64,000 bases of DNA from NCBI GenBank assembly GCA_949987695.1, contig OX465290.1, positions 148,260,633-148,324,632 on the forward strand, in the 5' to 3' direction. Origin of the DNA: Merzomyia westermanni. Lineage: Eukaryota > Arthropoda > Insecta > Diptera > Tephritidae. The notes below the pieces were generated by a model, which saw nothing but the letters and a program-made list of their open reading frames with translations, ran no database searches and was not told the DNA's origin. The stretch's first letter is position 1. Every line of letters starts with the position of its first letter. This document shows positions 22,408 to 34,886 of this stretch, one piece after another. The position numbers were made by a program, and so were the translations under genes.

Positions 22408-22890
22408 TGAACCTTCTTCTTCTTTAAATGGTCATCTAACCGCTTGGGCGATTTTGACCGTCCAACATAGCTCGCCAAAAGGCTTTGTTGTTGAATTTCA
22501 TTGGAACGTTGTTTTATGTGGTGGGTCCCAAACCCAACGCACAACCCGTTTCACGGGAGGTTGAATTCTATTACACGTTTGTATAGCGAGCCGCTTGATC
22601 CAAGACAGACGCCCGCTTGCAGCCGCACCACATGGTGATCAGACGCTGCTGTTTGAACCCCCCAGCAAGCTCTTAAACCGATTATGTCGGAGTGGCCTTA
22701 CCAGGTTGTCGCCTTCTCACGTTTAGCTCACCACCAAACGGTTGTTCGGTGGTTACACAGAGGATACTTGGGCGCAAAGCCCGGAAGTAGTGAGCTGCTT
22801 GAACCGCATGCAAAAGAATCGCTCTGGCCATTCCCAGGTGAATGGCGATCAGAAACTTTCCCCACTTGCGTGGACTTCTGCACACGGCCC
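22408..22890 (-). mobile_element. Non-LTR retrotransposon 3'-end fragment, copy B
   Basis: Near-identical partner of 5015-5500, in the same orientation. Beside the constant 'ttcttctttaaatggtcatc' border it reads 'ttttgaccgtccaacatagc', whereas copy A has a different stretch there before both converge on 'ggctttgttgttgaatttca'. The far end is ragged (5' truncation). Short ORFs of 67-107 codons inside are conserved only because the copies are recent. Confidence 0.55.
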
Positions 22891-23224
22891 CATCCTCCGG
22901 TGCTGAACCAAATGAAGAAAAAATCAGACTCCTCGTTTATGCCCAATTGTTCTTTGATATATACTTGTCGCCCTCACGCGATCCGCTCCAATTTCATGGC
23001 ACTATGATGATCCAGCTAATTTAAAAAAAATTTGTTTGTAGCTCACAAGGCCTAGTTTCCTGCAAATATAGTCCAAAGCCTGTAAAATGGCAGACGTCTT
23101 AAACTACCGGAGTACTTTTCAGACCATCAGCATTATAAAACTCATCGAAAAATTCCGCTGGACCACCATTCCCGTTTTTCAGGTAATTTTCTGCAGATTA
23201 TATTGCCACTGAACCCTTCACTTT
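22891..23224. other. Intergenic DNA, no gene seen
   Basis: Nothing recognisable between the retrotransposon fragment and the next tandem repeat. Confidence 0.4.
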
Positions 23225-23790
23225 GTGCGTAGTTTGAAGCGCCGAAATCGCTGGAAAGTTAGTTGAAATTCGATCGCAAGATTCCTAATTTTAAAGGAAT
23301 TTTCTGAATAGCTTGATACGTGCGCCATCTAGTGGAATTTCTGTGAGCATATGTTGCACTGCCACCAGTTTCTGAACTATGTGAGAAGCTCCGAGCCTCT
23401 AGCTTAGCGGGAAGTTACTCAAAAATCGAACGCAAGATTCCTTTGTGCTCTTCTAGAATTTTAGATTATTTCGATCAGTGCACCATCTAGCGGAATTTTA
23501 TGTACGGCGAAATGAATTGTCTTTAACTGTTGAACTGAGCACTAAGTTTCAGTGCTCTAGCTTACCGAAAAGTTTCTGTCAAATAAGTCGTGGAATTCCA
23601 AAGTGTAAATGAATTATCCATATATGTATCTGGATCCTTACACCACCGAGGGTATTTTTTGTCAGTCACATTTTATTGTGGGGGTGGCGGGGGGAGTGCT
23701 GAACTATGCTCCGAACTTAAAGCTTCTAGCTCAACGGGAAGTTGATTAAAAAGACTTTGCAAGATAAAAATGAAATTCGCTGAGGGGATT
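23225..23790. repeat. Degenerate tandem repeat, about 155 bp unit
   Basis: A block of the form 'agcttctagctcaacgggaa', 'aaattcgatcgcaagattcc', 'gcgccatctagtggaatttc' recurs three to four times with strong divergence (23231, 23385, 23546, 23700). The 'gcaccatctagcgg' phrase is a hallmark of this unit. No coding signal. Confidence 0.55.
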
Positions 23791-26219
23791 TGACTCAAGT
23801 ATTATGAGGCTGGTTCGGAATCGTTGCTTTAGTCGATTATTTCGTAAAATTTTCTGGACCATTATAGAACTGTTTTTCGAACTTTTCCGGGAATATTACG
23901 GGAGCGTTTTCGGCATAATTTCGGTACTTTGTGAGGCTTTAGCACTACCAGATCGGGATGATTTCGGCATTGTTTTCGGTAACATTTCGAATCTATTTTG
24001 GGACAATAGAGAAATAATCAAGAAAAAAATCCCGAAATGGTGCCGAAAACTATTCAGAATTGGTACCGAAATGACGCAAAAACAGGTCTCTGCATGTAAC
24101 CGAATAAAACCAAGTAGTCGCCAAAGTCCGAAATGGATCTATAAGAAAAGCGAATTTTTCTGGAACGATTTTCCGGCATTCCTTGTAAATTTTGGTTTGG
24201 AGACAAACCGGTTTCGGCGCTGTACCATCTTCAGTGTCTTTTTTCGTTCTCTATATAATAATATAAGAAAAGCCTTGGCTGTTGTCTCTAAATTTTCCAT
24301 TTCTATTAAATTAAAAACTCAAAAACTATTAATCTCAGCCTTGAGCTCATTTATAGTCATGGATACATTTACTTTTTAGTTGACAAATTTGTTTTGGTGT
24401 ATTCTTAACTAATTTTTTTTACTTTTTGACTAAAGTTGTTTAGAACTCTCTTGCTCGTACTAGACAGTATTCCTCTCTTTTAAGCGTTATCTTCACAAAG
24501 CAGTTGAAAAGACTTGAGAAGTAAGAAGCTGCCATCCAGCATTGCCTACTTTAAGACGCAGCTGCACGATAGTTTTAAGAAAATAATTCAAGCACTTATA
24601 AAGTTTGCTACCTGCAAGTAGATTTATGCAACTAAAGATATAAAACATTAAACTAGCAAACCCAGTAAAGCTCGTCCGCTCCAAGTGCTACAAGGCGTAT
24701 ACGTGATTTTATTGGGCGCAAATACCTGCGATGCGTGTTGATGGCTGTGTGTGTGTGTGTTTGAGTGCAGTCGTTGTTTTTGGTATTGTTGTTGTTGTTT
24801 TTTTCTTTCTATAGTTGTTGTTGTTACTGCTATTGTTGCTGTTATTCGCTAGCTTTTACTTATTCGCTCTTAAGTTTGATTACAAAAACAAAATTTCAAA
24901 TATTTTTGCTTCTTTCGCTCTACAAATTTTTTTGCATTTTGTTGCTGTGTTTATTTGTTTTTTTTTCTTTTGTTATTATTTTCCACTCATCATTCGCGCG
25001 CCACATAATGCAGTGAAATTTAATTAAAACTTATTGTTATTGTAATTGCTATTGGTCTGTTGTTGTTCGTTTTCTTCTATGATGAAAAGCTCTAAAAGAA
25101 TTTTGCTGACAAGCTGCTGAAACACTTGCAACAACAATGAAATTCCAACAGTATAAACAACAAAAGTAGCAGCAGATGTTTTTAAAGTAACAACAAATAG
25201 TGGGACGGTACAACAAAAAAAAAAACAACAACGAAAATTGTTAAACAAAATCGGTCTGAGCTTTAGCTGTGCCTACCAAAAAGTTTGAGCGCTCGACGTT
25301 ATTTAATGTTTTCGTTTGTTGTTCGGTCGTTACTGTTGCAAGAAATTGTTTGTTGAAGGTTTACTCTAACCTCCTGCCTACAGGACCAATGCTGGTATGA
25401 GTTATGGTTTCTCGAAAAAAAAACATTTTAAGAAAGAAGAAAATAGTCGGCCGGAAGCCTTCAAGAGTGCGAAGAATTCCAACAGGAGCAATTTAGTGCA
25501 ACGTGGTAGCCATAGTATTGAACGTACTAAGTAGAGAGAGATATGACGAGCCTGATACCTCAATCGTCGACTATGGAAATATTTTATCAAATCCAGGCTA
25601 GGATGAAGTGAGGACTACAATAACTCGACTCATTAATCATGGGCTATTTTTTCTGTAGACCTTCCCATTTCGGTTAACTAATATGCTGTTTCCCGAGTGT
25701 TCCTTGCCAGTTTACTTGACAGACCTTGAATTCAAGTCTAGCCTAGAGACAGCCGAAAGCTCAGTTATGCCAAATTCCGCTATTTACATCTAAGCAGTTC
25801 AGTTTCTTATCCTTCATTTCCCAGCGGATCCCGTCCTTACAATTTTCTCTTGTATCTTTATTATTATTAAATACACTAATCTCACTCTTTCACCTCTACT
25901 GCTGCGTCACATTACATTTAGTGCTTTTATCGTTATTTGCCCCCTCAACTTCTTAAAACTAATTGCTGTTTACATAGTTAATTAAAAAGTTCGCATCATT
26001 AGTGTTAAGTTTCTATAAAAGTAGTGAGTGCATGTGTTTCATTATACGCACAAGTGTTTACATATTTCGTTGAAATAACTTCATTTTAAGTATGCAAATA
26101 GAGTTGCATACTTTTAGGCGCTTATTTATTTTTCAAAGTGTATTTAAAATGTTATTAAGAGTGTGTCTTTTATGGGGTACTGATTGTTGTTGAAATTCAA
26201 CCACTAAACTTTATTTTAT
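23791..26219. other. Intergenic DNA with simple repeats, no gene supported
   Basis: A 191-codon plus-strand ORF at 23804-24379 is rich in repeated ttttcgg/ccgaaa words and ends in a segment ('accggtttcggcgctgtacc') related to the 41.6 kb hairpin region, so it is probably repeat-derived. Microsatellites include (GT)n near 24747 and (TTG)n near 24775-24840. Nothing else is recognisable. Confidence 0.45.
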
Positions 26220-26480
26220 TTTTATTATTTGCTGTACTTTTCATCTGCCTTTTTCCCTTCCTTTCTCTGTCGTTCCCTTCCTCTAACATATTTTCGTTTT
26301 CCTTGATTTCTTCTCTGCAGCCTCTATTTTGAATTAATTTTATTCTTCCATTTCCATACCCTTCCTTCCCTTTCCTTCTATTCCCCTCCTTTCCTTTCCT
26401 TTACTTTTCTTTTCTTTACTTTCATTTCCATTCCCTTTCTTTCCTTTCCTTTCCTTACCTTTACTGTTTTCCCTTCCCTT
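26220..26480. repeat. Pyrimidine-rich CTTTC microsatellite
   Basis: A long polypyrimidine stretch made of cctttc, ccttc and ttccc units, continuous on one strand for about 250 bases. It could adopt triplex-type structure. No gene. Confidence 0.7.
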
Positions 26481-26779
26481 TATTTTAATAAACTTTGTTT
26501 TATTTTTTTTTTAATCTTATTTAATTTATTTTATTTTATTTTACGTTATTTCAATTTACACAAACCCAACCACAAATACAAATCAAGCTTCGGTGTTTAA
26601 TACTCTTTATGAGTAATCATTTATTTTGTTTTTGTAAACCCTGTTTGTAGGTAGCATCAATGAAGTTTACATATTTGCTCATATTTGAAATTGCTTGCTT
26701 ATGTCTCCAACAAAGCAACTTTTTGTGCTCTCAGGAGAGGCGCTGACACTGGGCAGCGTAGCCAGTGATCAATGCAATA

Positions 26780-26975
26780 AAAACAACTAAATCAAAAATG
26801 CACGACACGTTTACTCACACAACAGCTGCGCTGTAGTGCGAATGCTTGTTATTCATTGGTCCACTACCAACTCTTCGCATTCACAGTGAGAGCCGATCAC
26901 ACGAGTAATACAAAATCGTGCATGACATATTTACTCACACAACATCGGCTCTATAGTGTGAATAAGTGCATGTGT
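26780..26975. repeat. Short direct and inverted repeat pair
   Basis: 'tttactcacacaacagctgc' near 26810 and 'tttactcacacaacatcggc' near 26930 are direct copies about 120 bases apart. The intervening 'attcacagtgagagccgat' is the near-inverse of the later 'atcggctctatagtgtgaat', so the block can also fold back. Confidence 0.5.
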
Positions 26976-27834
26976 AGTGGTGTGACTTTTATGTAAAATT
27001 TTTTATATTAAAATGATTTTTAAAATTTTTTTTATTTACGGATAAAAGTACACCTCGAAATTTCCTATCTATACATATATAATTTGTATACCTTAGAATT
27101 ATAGTTTAGCAGAAAACGGTTCCACATTTTTTCATCTTGTCTATTTATATATAAGATACTAAATATCAACACTTGCTGTATAGACAGTGAAGAGCCGCCT
27201 AGTAAAAACCTGCAGCGCCACTTGGCATGGGTTGAATTACATATTTTTAGGGGCTATTTTTTGTAAAGTATTTATATGTTTAGGAAATATTAGGTTGGAG
27301 GAAGCAGACATTTTTGAAATTGTTTCTAAAACTATTATAGGCTTATTTGTTATCCGAAAAGAAGTTCTAAAGTTAAACTCGTAACCGGATAGTAACGATT
27401 TTGAGGAGAACTGAACAAACAAAGGTTCTGCATCTAAGTCAATAAGTATTCCTATTAGTTATTTGATTTTATAATAATTTTAATTTGTTTAATTTTTCGT
27501 AAATTCGGGCCTTAAATTAAATCCTAATTCAAATGAAGCTGTCATTACAAATTATTAAATTTTTGATATATCGCTTACCATATAACATATTATTATCCAG
27601 TTATCAAAATATATTTCACCTTTACCTGGAAGAATAAGAAAATCATTATTAAAGCATTATAAACGAGTGGTTACCTCAATATTTTAGGAAACAAAACTTT
27701 ATTGAGAGGCACAATTTTTTAATCAATATTTCAGTAATCTTCCGTCTAAGCACAGTTCAGAACCTGCCGAAAATGTAATTCCAAAGAAGCGAAAGTTTCC
27801 GCATGGTGGCTTAAGTAAAGAGCGTACTTGAAAT
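26976..27834. other. AT-rich intergenic DNA, no gene seen
   Basis: Nothing recognisable. The short ORFs at 27187-27422 overlap on both strands. Confidence 0.4.
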
Positions 27835-28790
27835 AAATAAAAATGAAATAAAATAAAATAAAATAAAATAAAATAAAATAAAACAAAAGGAAAAAAATAA
27901 AAAAATAAAGTAAACAAAAATAAAATAAAATGAAGTAAAATAAAAATAAAATAAAATAAAATAAAATAAAATAAAATAAAATAAAATAAAATAAAATAAA
28001 ATAAAAGAAAATAAAATAAAAGAAAGTAAAACAAAATAAAATAAAACAAAATACAATAAAATAAAACAAAAAATAAATAAAACAAAATAAAATAAAATAA
28101 TATAACATAAAATAAAATAAAATAAAATAAAATAAAATAAAATAAAATAAAATTAAATAAGATAAAATAAAATAAAATAAAACAAAATACAATAAAATAA
28201 AGTAAAACAAAAAAAATAAACTAAAATAAAATAAAATTAAAAAAAAATTAAATAAAGTAAAATAAAAAAAATTTTATAAAATAAAGTAATATAAAATAGG
28301 ATAAATAAAAATAAAATAAAATTTAAAAAATACAATAAAATAAAATAAATTTTAAAAGAATAACATAAAATAAAATAAAATAAAATAAACTAAAATAATA
28401 ATAAAAAAAGTTAAATAACATAAATAAAAAAAAAAGAATAAAATAAACTAATATAAAATAAAATAAAATTAAATTAAATAAAATAAGAAAATTTAATAAA
28501 ATAAAAAAATAAAATAAAATAAAGTAAAATAAAAAAATAAAATAAAATAAAATAAAATTTAAAAGAATAAAATAAAATAAAATAAACTAAAATAATAAAA
28601 AAAAAAGTTAAATAACATAAAAAAAATAAAATAGAATAAAATAAAATAAAATAGAATAAAATAAAATAAAATAAAATAAAATAAAATAAAATAAAATAAA
28701 ATAAAATAAAATTAAATAAAATAAAAAAATAAAATAAAATAAAGTAAAATAAAAAAATTAAATAAAATAAAAAAATTTAATTAATCAAAA
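27835..28790. repeat. (AAAAT)n array of about 955 bp
   Basis: Imperfect aaaat units with interspersed poly-A runs. Longer blocks are themselves repeated: a segment around 'aataaactaaaataataa' then 'agttaaataacataaa' occurs near 28380 and again near 28585, about 205 bp apart. This indicates segmental duplication on top of slippage. Frames give Phe/Tyr/Ile/Leu runs only. Confidence 0.9.
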
Positions 28791-29889
28791 TAGAATAAAG
28801 TAATGCTAGTATACGACACACAGCTTAAGTCAGGAAAGGAATCTCAAACAGCAAGGTCATTCTTCTTCTTCTTGGAATGTTTTAGAAAAAGGCTTTAGAT
28901 GTAGTGCTTGAGCTGAGCCGGAAGTGTCTGCAGTTAGTTCTTTATTTCGGCCAGCCTTTTTGTTGTAAAAAAAATAGCTTAAAGTTGTACTAATTAATAC
29001 CTAAACAGACTGGCGACTAAAAATCACTTTAAAAAAATGTTTTTGCATTCTTTGCATGAAACTTTTTATATTTCCCTATAAATTTCCTAAAAGTATGTGA
29101 CATTTTTAGCACTTCACAACCGCTAACATCTAACGCTCACAGCTAACAACCGAAACCAATGCTAGGGCTATGCGCAGAGGTGTAAAGTTCTTTGAACAGT
29201 TTTTATGGTTGTTGCGACGGTTGCGATTATAACCGACCACAAACTTTTTCGCAATAAAGCTTAGTTTTTTTACCGTATTTTTCAGCTTTTCTTTTACTTT
29301 TTTAAAATTTTTTCTTAGCTGACTTTCATCAAGCAAATGTGTAAAAATGTCCGAAAAAGCCACAAAATTCTAGCCCAGCTCTTAGTTTGCATCCTAGAGT
29401 AAAAGCATAAGTGCTTTTCGAAAAGCTAAAAAAAAAAAAACGCTCAAAGCGTCGCAAATGGTGTTCTCTTGCCATCAAGGAAGTAACAGTTGTTGTAGGC
29501 AACATAAAGGAAGTTGTTGACATTTTTCGGAAAGTCGTTGAGTATATTTTTTCTTCATATTTCCATGGATTTCTTTCCAACACCGTTAAAAGTAGCGTTA
29601 TGCTTTGTAGTGCTTGCACTTTTAGTTTTTGCGCTTTTTGTCGCTTTTGTTGTTTGGTGAATTTCTCTGAGTGCCGCTATGTCGACGACAATGAGTAACG
29701 GAAATTGGGTTAGACAGTCAAAATTTACCGTTTGTGACGGCAAGCCTAAAATTTGAAAGTGCCATGAGCTTTGAAAATGGGGCAAAAAAGTTCTTTGGTT
29801 ACCTTAAAGTTAAAGTTTTTAAATTTAGAACAGTTAATGGGAATTTTGCAGTTTTGAAAGTCTGGGTTTAAGAAAGGAAACCATAGGTA
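28791..29889. other. Intergenic DNA, no gene seen
   Basis: Overlapping frames of 70-96 codons on both strands at 29130-29785, with no recognisable domain. Confidence 0.4.
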
Positions 29890-30530
29890 GGCCATGACAG
29901 GAACTTCAAAATAATAAAAGGTACTTCAGGAAGATTAAAATTATTTTAAGAATAGTCAGCCTTACTTCAGAGACCGTAATTGTTTTTTCAGAATATGTCA
30001 TATGTATTTCAGAATAGTTAACTCACCGGAAGAAACCGTAAAATGTATTTCAGAATAGTGAACTCAATTTGGTTCAGGATTCAGGATGATTAAAATTATG
30101 CTAAGAATAGTCAGCCCTACTTCATAAACCGAAATTTTTTTCAGAATATGTAAAATGTATTTCAAAATTGTCAACTGAATTTGAGAAATGGTTAAATTAA
30201 TTCGGGTGAAAGGTGAAATTAATTCCATATTAAATATTCGTTCCTCAGAACATGTAAAATGAGTTTAAGAATAGTCAGCTCTACTTCAGAAACCGTAAAA
30301 TTATTTTCAGAAGAAATAGTCGAACTGCAGAATATGTAAAATGTATTTCAGAATAGTCAGCTGTACTTCAGAAACCGTAAAGTTTGCTTAAGAATGAATA
30401 ATTGACATTCAGAAGTTGTTAAATTTATTTTGGAATAGTCCAACCTACCCCAGAAACCGTAAAATTAACTTGAGAATAAATAATCGAAATTCAGAATTTG
30501 TAAAATATATTTCAGAAGGCATCAGTTATA
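29890..30530. repeat. Degenerate minisatellite, 'aaatgtatttcagaatagtc' family
   Basis: Words such as 'aaatgtatttcagaatagtc', 'cttcagaaaccgtaaaa' and 'agaatagtcagc' recur every 40-100 bases. The core is the reverse complement of the unit at 61.0-61.96 kb, so both blocks belong to one family in opposite orientation. Confidence 0.65.
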
Positions 30531-31304
30531 CTTTTGAGTACTACAACTGCTCCAAATTACGGAAGTTCCATCCACCATGGTTCTACTAAAAGGAGAAGAA
30601 ATTTTATCCCTTATCGGCTATATTATATGCCTCTGAAGAAAGATCAAGTATGAACAAGTGCCTAAAAGTATGCACTAATGAAGTTGACAAGTTAGGCGTG
30701 CCACAGAAACGCATGATTGGGTTTGTGCTTTCTCAATTTAGCTGAAGACAATAAATTAAATGCATCGCTCGCAGAACTAGCAACTGACATTAAAAAAAAT
30801 AATAGAAAAAGTTTCTTCTAAAAAAGCTCAATTATCTAAGCACTCAAACACGACGTGCGCCAAAAAGTATGCCACAAAAATTTCTCAAACAATTTTAAAG
30901 AAAAAAATTGAAACAAATGCTTCAAACTGTCAAAGCGGTGTAGAAACTTTCCGGCGCTTATCACCATTGTTTACAAGCGGAAAATTTACGAAATTCGTTT
31001 TGTTTGTGACAAATAATTTGTGAAAAAACTATAAATCACCATGAAGCGCCAGCAGCAGTAGCTAAACGGAAAGAAACAATAAGCTAACAATAAGAAAAAT
31101 AGAAAAAAAAACTTTATAAGAATTGAGTAAAGTAGGAAAAGAAAAATTGGCGGTAGAAAAAAATATGCAAAGAGAATTAAAAAAAAAAAGTAAGGCGGTG
31201 TTAGTACGGGTGTCAGACAGCATTATATACTCAGCTGTGGAATTTATTGACAAATTTCGATTTTTTGGCTATATAAAATTTTTACGAAAATAATAAGTAT
31301 AATA
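30531..31304. other. Intergenic DNA, no gene seen
   Basis: No recognisable gene or repeat. Confidence 0.4.
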
Positions 31305-32365
31305 TAAGTATAATATGAAAAATTGGCAACCCTGGCTGGTAAGCATACCTAGAATTTATTGACATATGATGTAAAATACCTTTCGTTTAATACCGATGTA
31401 GGCATATCTAATTTAATTTCAAAAGGTTTAAAATAAGTGGAACATTGGAAAAACTTTCTAAGTGCCAGCACTTAATCAGGAGAGCTAGAAAAGTAGCATA
31501 CGACCTATATTTTAAATTTCGTTTCAAGAGTTGAAGCTGGTTGTGTGAAAATATCGGATATGAAAAAAGTATAATGGGATTAATTTAAATTTCAATTCAA
31601 TTTCTATTTCAGTTTTAATTGGCAACCCCGATTGATAACTCTAGCTAAAAATATTTCTTCTCAAATACGATACCAAATACCTTTAATTTGATACCCATAT
31701 TGGCATATCTCACTTAGTTTGTAGTTTTTTTAAATAGGTGGCAACCATGTAAAATATCATAAGTGACAGCTCTTAGCAGGAGAGCTTGGAAATTTACATT
31801 TTAACTCTATTCATTTTAGCTATGTATATTCAAAAGTTTATCGATGTTTCTTAAGCCTTTTTCAAGATAATAACAGTTGTACAAAAAAATGAATATAATA
31901 GAATTAGGTGGCAAGGCCTCCCTGTAGCCTAGAAATATATATTTGTTGAAATATGATGTAAAATACATCTCGCCTGATAACAATATTGACAAATCTCACT
32001 TCATTAAAAAAAAAATCAAATAGGTGGCAACGCTGTAAAGATATCAGAAGTAGGAGAAGTAGGATTAGCGTATTACCTATATTCATATTGCCTATGTATA
32101 TTCATAAGTTTATCAATGTTTCTTAAGTCGTTTTCAAGATAATATCAGTTCTATAAAAAGGAAAATATAATAGAATTAGGTGGCAACGCTTCCCTTTAGC
32201 CAAGAAATATTTTTGTTGAAATATGATGTAAAATATATACGTTCAGTTTGATACACATATTAAGTATCTTATGCAATTTGTAAAAAAAATTCAAATAGGT
32301 GGCAACCCTGTAAAAATAATCTCAGTGGCAGCACCTATAATAAAAGTCTTGAAATGTAGTACATT
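31305..32365. repeat. Satellite-like tandem array, four units of about 275-300 bp
   Basis: Each unit has in order: 'aggtggcaacgct', a tagc-tagaaatatttttgttgaa segment, 'atgatgtaaaatacc', a 'tttgatacccatattggcat' segment, 'caaataggtggcaaccctgt', then a spacer with 'tatgtatattcataagtttatc'. Unit starts are near 31315, 31615, 31905 and 32180. The last two units are the most alike. Related partial units lie at 40985-41190 and 51330-51800. Confidence 0.75.
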
Positions 32366-33719
32366 ATTGCAGTACCAAATTCGTACCAAAGCTCGTTGAA
32401 AGTTATATAATACTCTTCAAACTTGCATGTTACACCTGAGTATAAAAAGTTTCAACGGCTGATAAGCAACTTTGTTTGAAGAGTTGCATGCGTTTCTTAA
32501 AAACTAGTGACATCATTGAATGCAACGAAGCGCTCAGAGAGTTTTATGCAGCATTGCAGGGCGCAAAGGGAGAGTGATGAGTGTTGTCGCTTGCAAAAGA
32601 AAAAGCCGATTGTGTAGATGGCTTGCGTAATCGCTCTTAGAGTCTTCCTCTACTCGTAAGTTTTTAACTTTTTTATTTGCTCCTCCTCCGCTTCGTCTTC
32701 CCGCTCCACCCCCCATCAAATGTAATCGCTAACTAACATAGTTACCGTGTGGCAAATATTGATGTGGCATATAAGATTAATGTGTGCACATTGTTGCAAC
32801 ACAAGGACGAAGACGACGATACACTTGCTGTGCGCTTACAAACATTTTTTATACGTCACGCGAGTGGAAAATAAAAATGTCTGCAACACAATATTGGACT
32901 GCTCATTTAACGCGCAACCTCTTGCCAATGGCGTACTTCGTTTTTATGGCTTTCTTGCCAATTTGTTGTTGTTTTTAAGGAAACTTTGTTGTTGACTGCA
33001 ACGCGTGCCGCCTTTTTGCCACTTTTTCCCGAAATTTCTGCTCCATGTATTCTACAAATGTGAATATGCTGAGAGCGTTTCAAAAGTCATAAAGGCTGCG
33101 GTCTTTCTTTGTCTAACGTTTTCGATGTTTCTGCCCGAAGTGGTAGTTGAGGTATTCTATTACCTAAAAATGGGAATCTCAAATAACTTTAGGGCTTATG
33201 TCAGCATTTCAGACGAAATTTGTTTTGCGCTGGATCTTGCGCAACTCATAAAGGACTGGCTCTACTTTCTCATAACCTCCATCACACGATTAGCCATTGC
33301 GGTAAATATTGGATCCACAGTCATTACATAGCTCGAAAGTAGACTTGGATCACATAGTCATTACATACCTCAAAAGAAAACTTTCGCTAGGTATAGGTGC
33401 CTTAGTGACAAATAGGTAATTACTGGCGTCCTAAAGGCATCTCCAGAGTGCTTTGCGAAGTATGCACAGAATATTGTTATCATAGCAGTCAGGGAGATCC
33501 CAAACTTCTTAAAGTTGCGCCCCTCACGGCAACTAAGAATCCTATAACAAGGCATGCCCGCAACAATATGCCCACTGAGTTGATAAGCTCCTTTGTCAAC
33601 TTCCGCCTGGTAGATGCCGTCATACAAGCCAAAATAAGGGATGTGGCTGTCGAAGCCGCAAGACACGAATAATCCTTTCAACTGATCAACTTGGGAAGAC
33701 TCTTTTCGGGAATCATCAA
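32366..33719. other. Intergenic DNA, no gene supported
   Basis: Frames of 60-117 codons overlap on both strands at 32747-33723 and show no recognisable domain. The part after about 33450 may be the decayed 5' portion of the retrotransposon relic that follows, but I cannot show it. Confidence 0.35.
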
Positions 33720-34560
33720 ACAAAACCTTCGTTAGCGCGCTGTTGATACATGCGAAGGATCATAAGCAGGAAGCCTCAATATACATCATCCTCAAGATCC
33801 TTATAAAAGCGCACTTTCCGGATGGCTCCAGCGAAGTGGAGCACAGAAGAGAAATGCTGCAGCAGGTAGAAATTGCTTTGTTAAAAGACAAACTTCTAGC
33901 AGATTAAAAAGTTGCTTGGGAAATAAACAGCGTCTCACCGTATCACCGCTAGTAGAGGGTATACTCGCCATTATGTTGCAAAAGACCGGGAAATCATTGC
34001 TTACTAAACTAGAGCTTCGCAGCACGCATCAATTCCACCCTTATTCCGACCATGTGGAAGAAACCATTGCGGTTTTCATTCCAAAGGCGGGAAGAAGAGA
34101 ACATGATATGAACAAAGATGTTCAGTGCTGAAACTATGTTAAAGCTAATTAGACATACATATATACACGAGCACTTCATGATGGGTCGACCTTTTCAGGA
34201 CAGCATACGCACCTGAGGTAGAAGTCTACGGAAACTGCGCCACGCGAAGTGGTTCGAACGGAGTAGAAGTTTCTTTTACACAAAGATTTTACACTACCTG
34301 CGTTTGTTGATGTGGAAGCCGGGAGTGCCGAGCCAACATCAATACTCCTTGAGACAAAAATGCAGTAACCAATTTAGAATTAGATCTCGTCTCCACTTTT
34401 TAACAGCAAATGATCAGCTGATGCTAAGATTGTGGTGCACGCCGACGACGTGGCGATCCTAGTTTCGGGTTGCTTTTCTTCCGTGAATACGTTTAAAATT
34501 CTTTGGGAAACTCTACTTGATTAATCTGGTAAGGCTATCTGAAATTTGGATTCCAATTAT
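33720..34560 (+). pseudogene. Decayed non-LTR reverse transcriptase relic
   Basis: Plus-strand fragments in shifting frames match a jockey/I-type reverse transcriptase in the right order. A KVAWEINSVSPY segment at about 33909-33946 is followed, after a frameshift, by LVEGILAIMLQ, then AVFIPKAGR near 34068-34095. The catalytic box region HADDVAILVSG is at 34438-34470, with the two aspartate codons at 34444-34449. Several stops and frameshifts separate them, so no protein is made. The relic is on the opposite strand from the one at 34.9 kb, so these are two separate insertions. Confidence 0.75.
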
Positions 34561-34886
34561 CCTTGAGTTTATCATCAATTCTGCTTAGTTGTAATATACA
34601 TCCACATGCTTCGGTAGTTATGGATCCAGTGTGTGACATGGAAACAGCGCGACTTCAAAATGTTTAGGTCGCTTTGGAAGCTCAAATGAGACATTTTGCA
34701 AAGGTACGAAATCTCGCACTGAAAAGCATCAGAAGCTTTTCTGCTAAGCCGAGTCAAGCTTTGCCGAGGTTGCAAGGTGTTGTGCAACAACATCCAGATG
34801 CTTTATTTCTCAAAAAGGACACTTGTATTTTGATTTTGTGATCGCATACTTCTTGTTTCTTGTTTTTGAAATGACGCGTAACGGTC

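Noticed and set aside
22684..23007. 107-codon ORF conserved with 5204-5542
   Set aside because: Shared because both are copies of the same retrotransposon 3' fragment; frames differ in length and end outside the shared part.
23804..24379. 191-codon plus-strand ORF
   Set aside because: Built from recurring ttttcgg/ccgaaa words and ending in a dispersed repeat; no recognisable domain, so not called as a gene.
27723..28210. 154- and 120-codon minus ORFs
   Set aside because: Same artefact from the AAAAT array.
29890..30530. CRISPR-like regular repeats
   Set aside because: Units are degenerate and irregularly spaced, in an evidently eukaryotic sequence; a minisatellite explains them.
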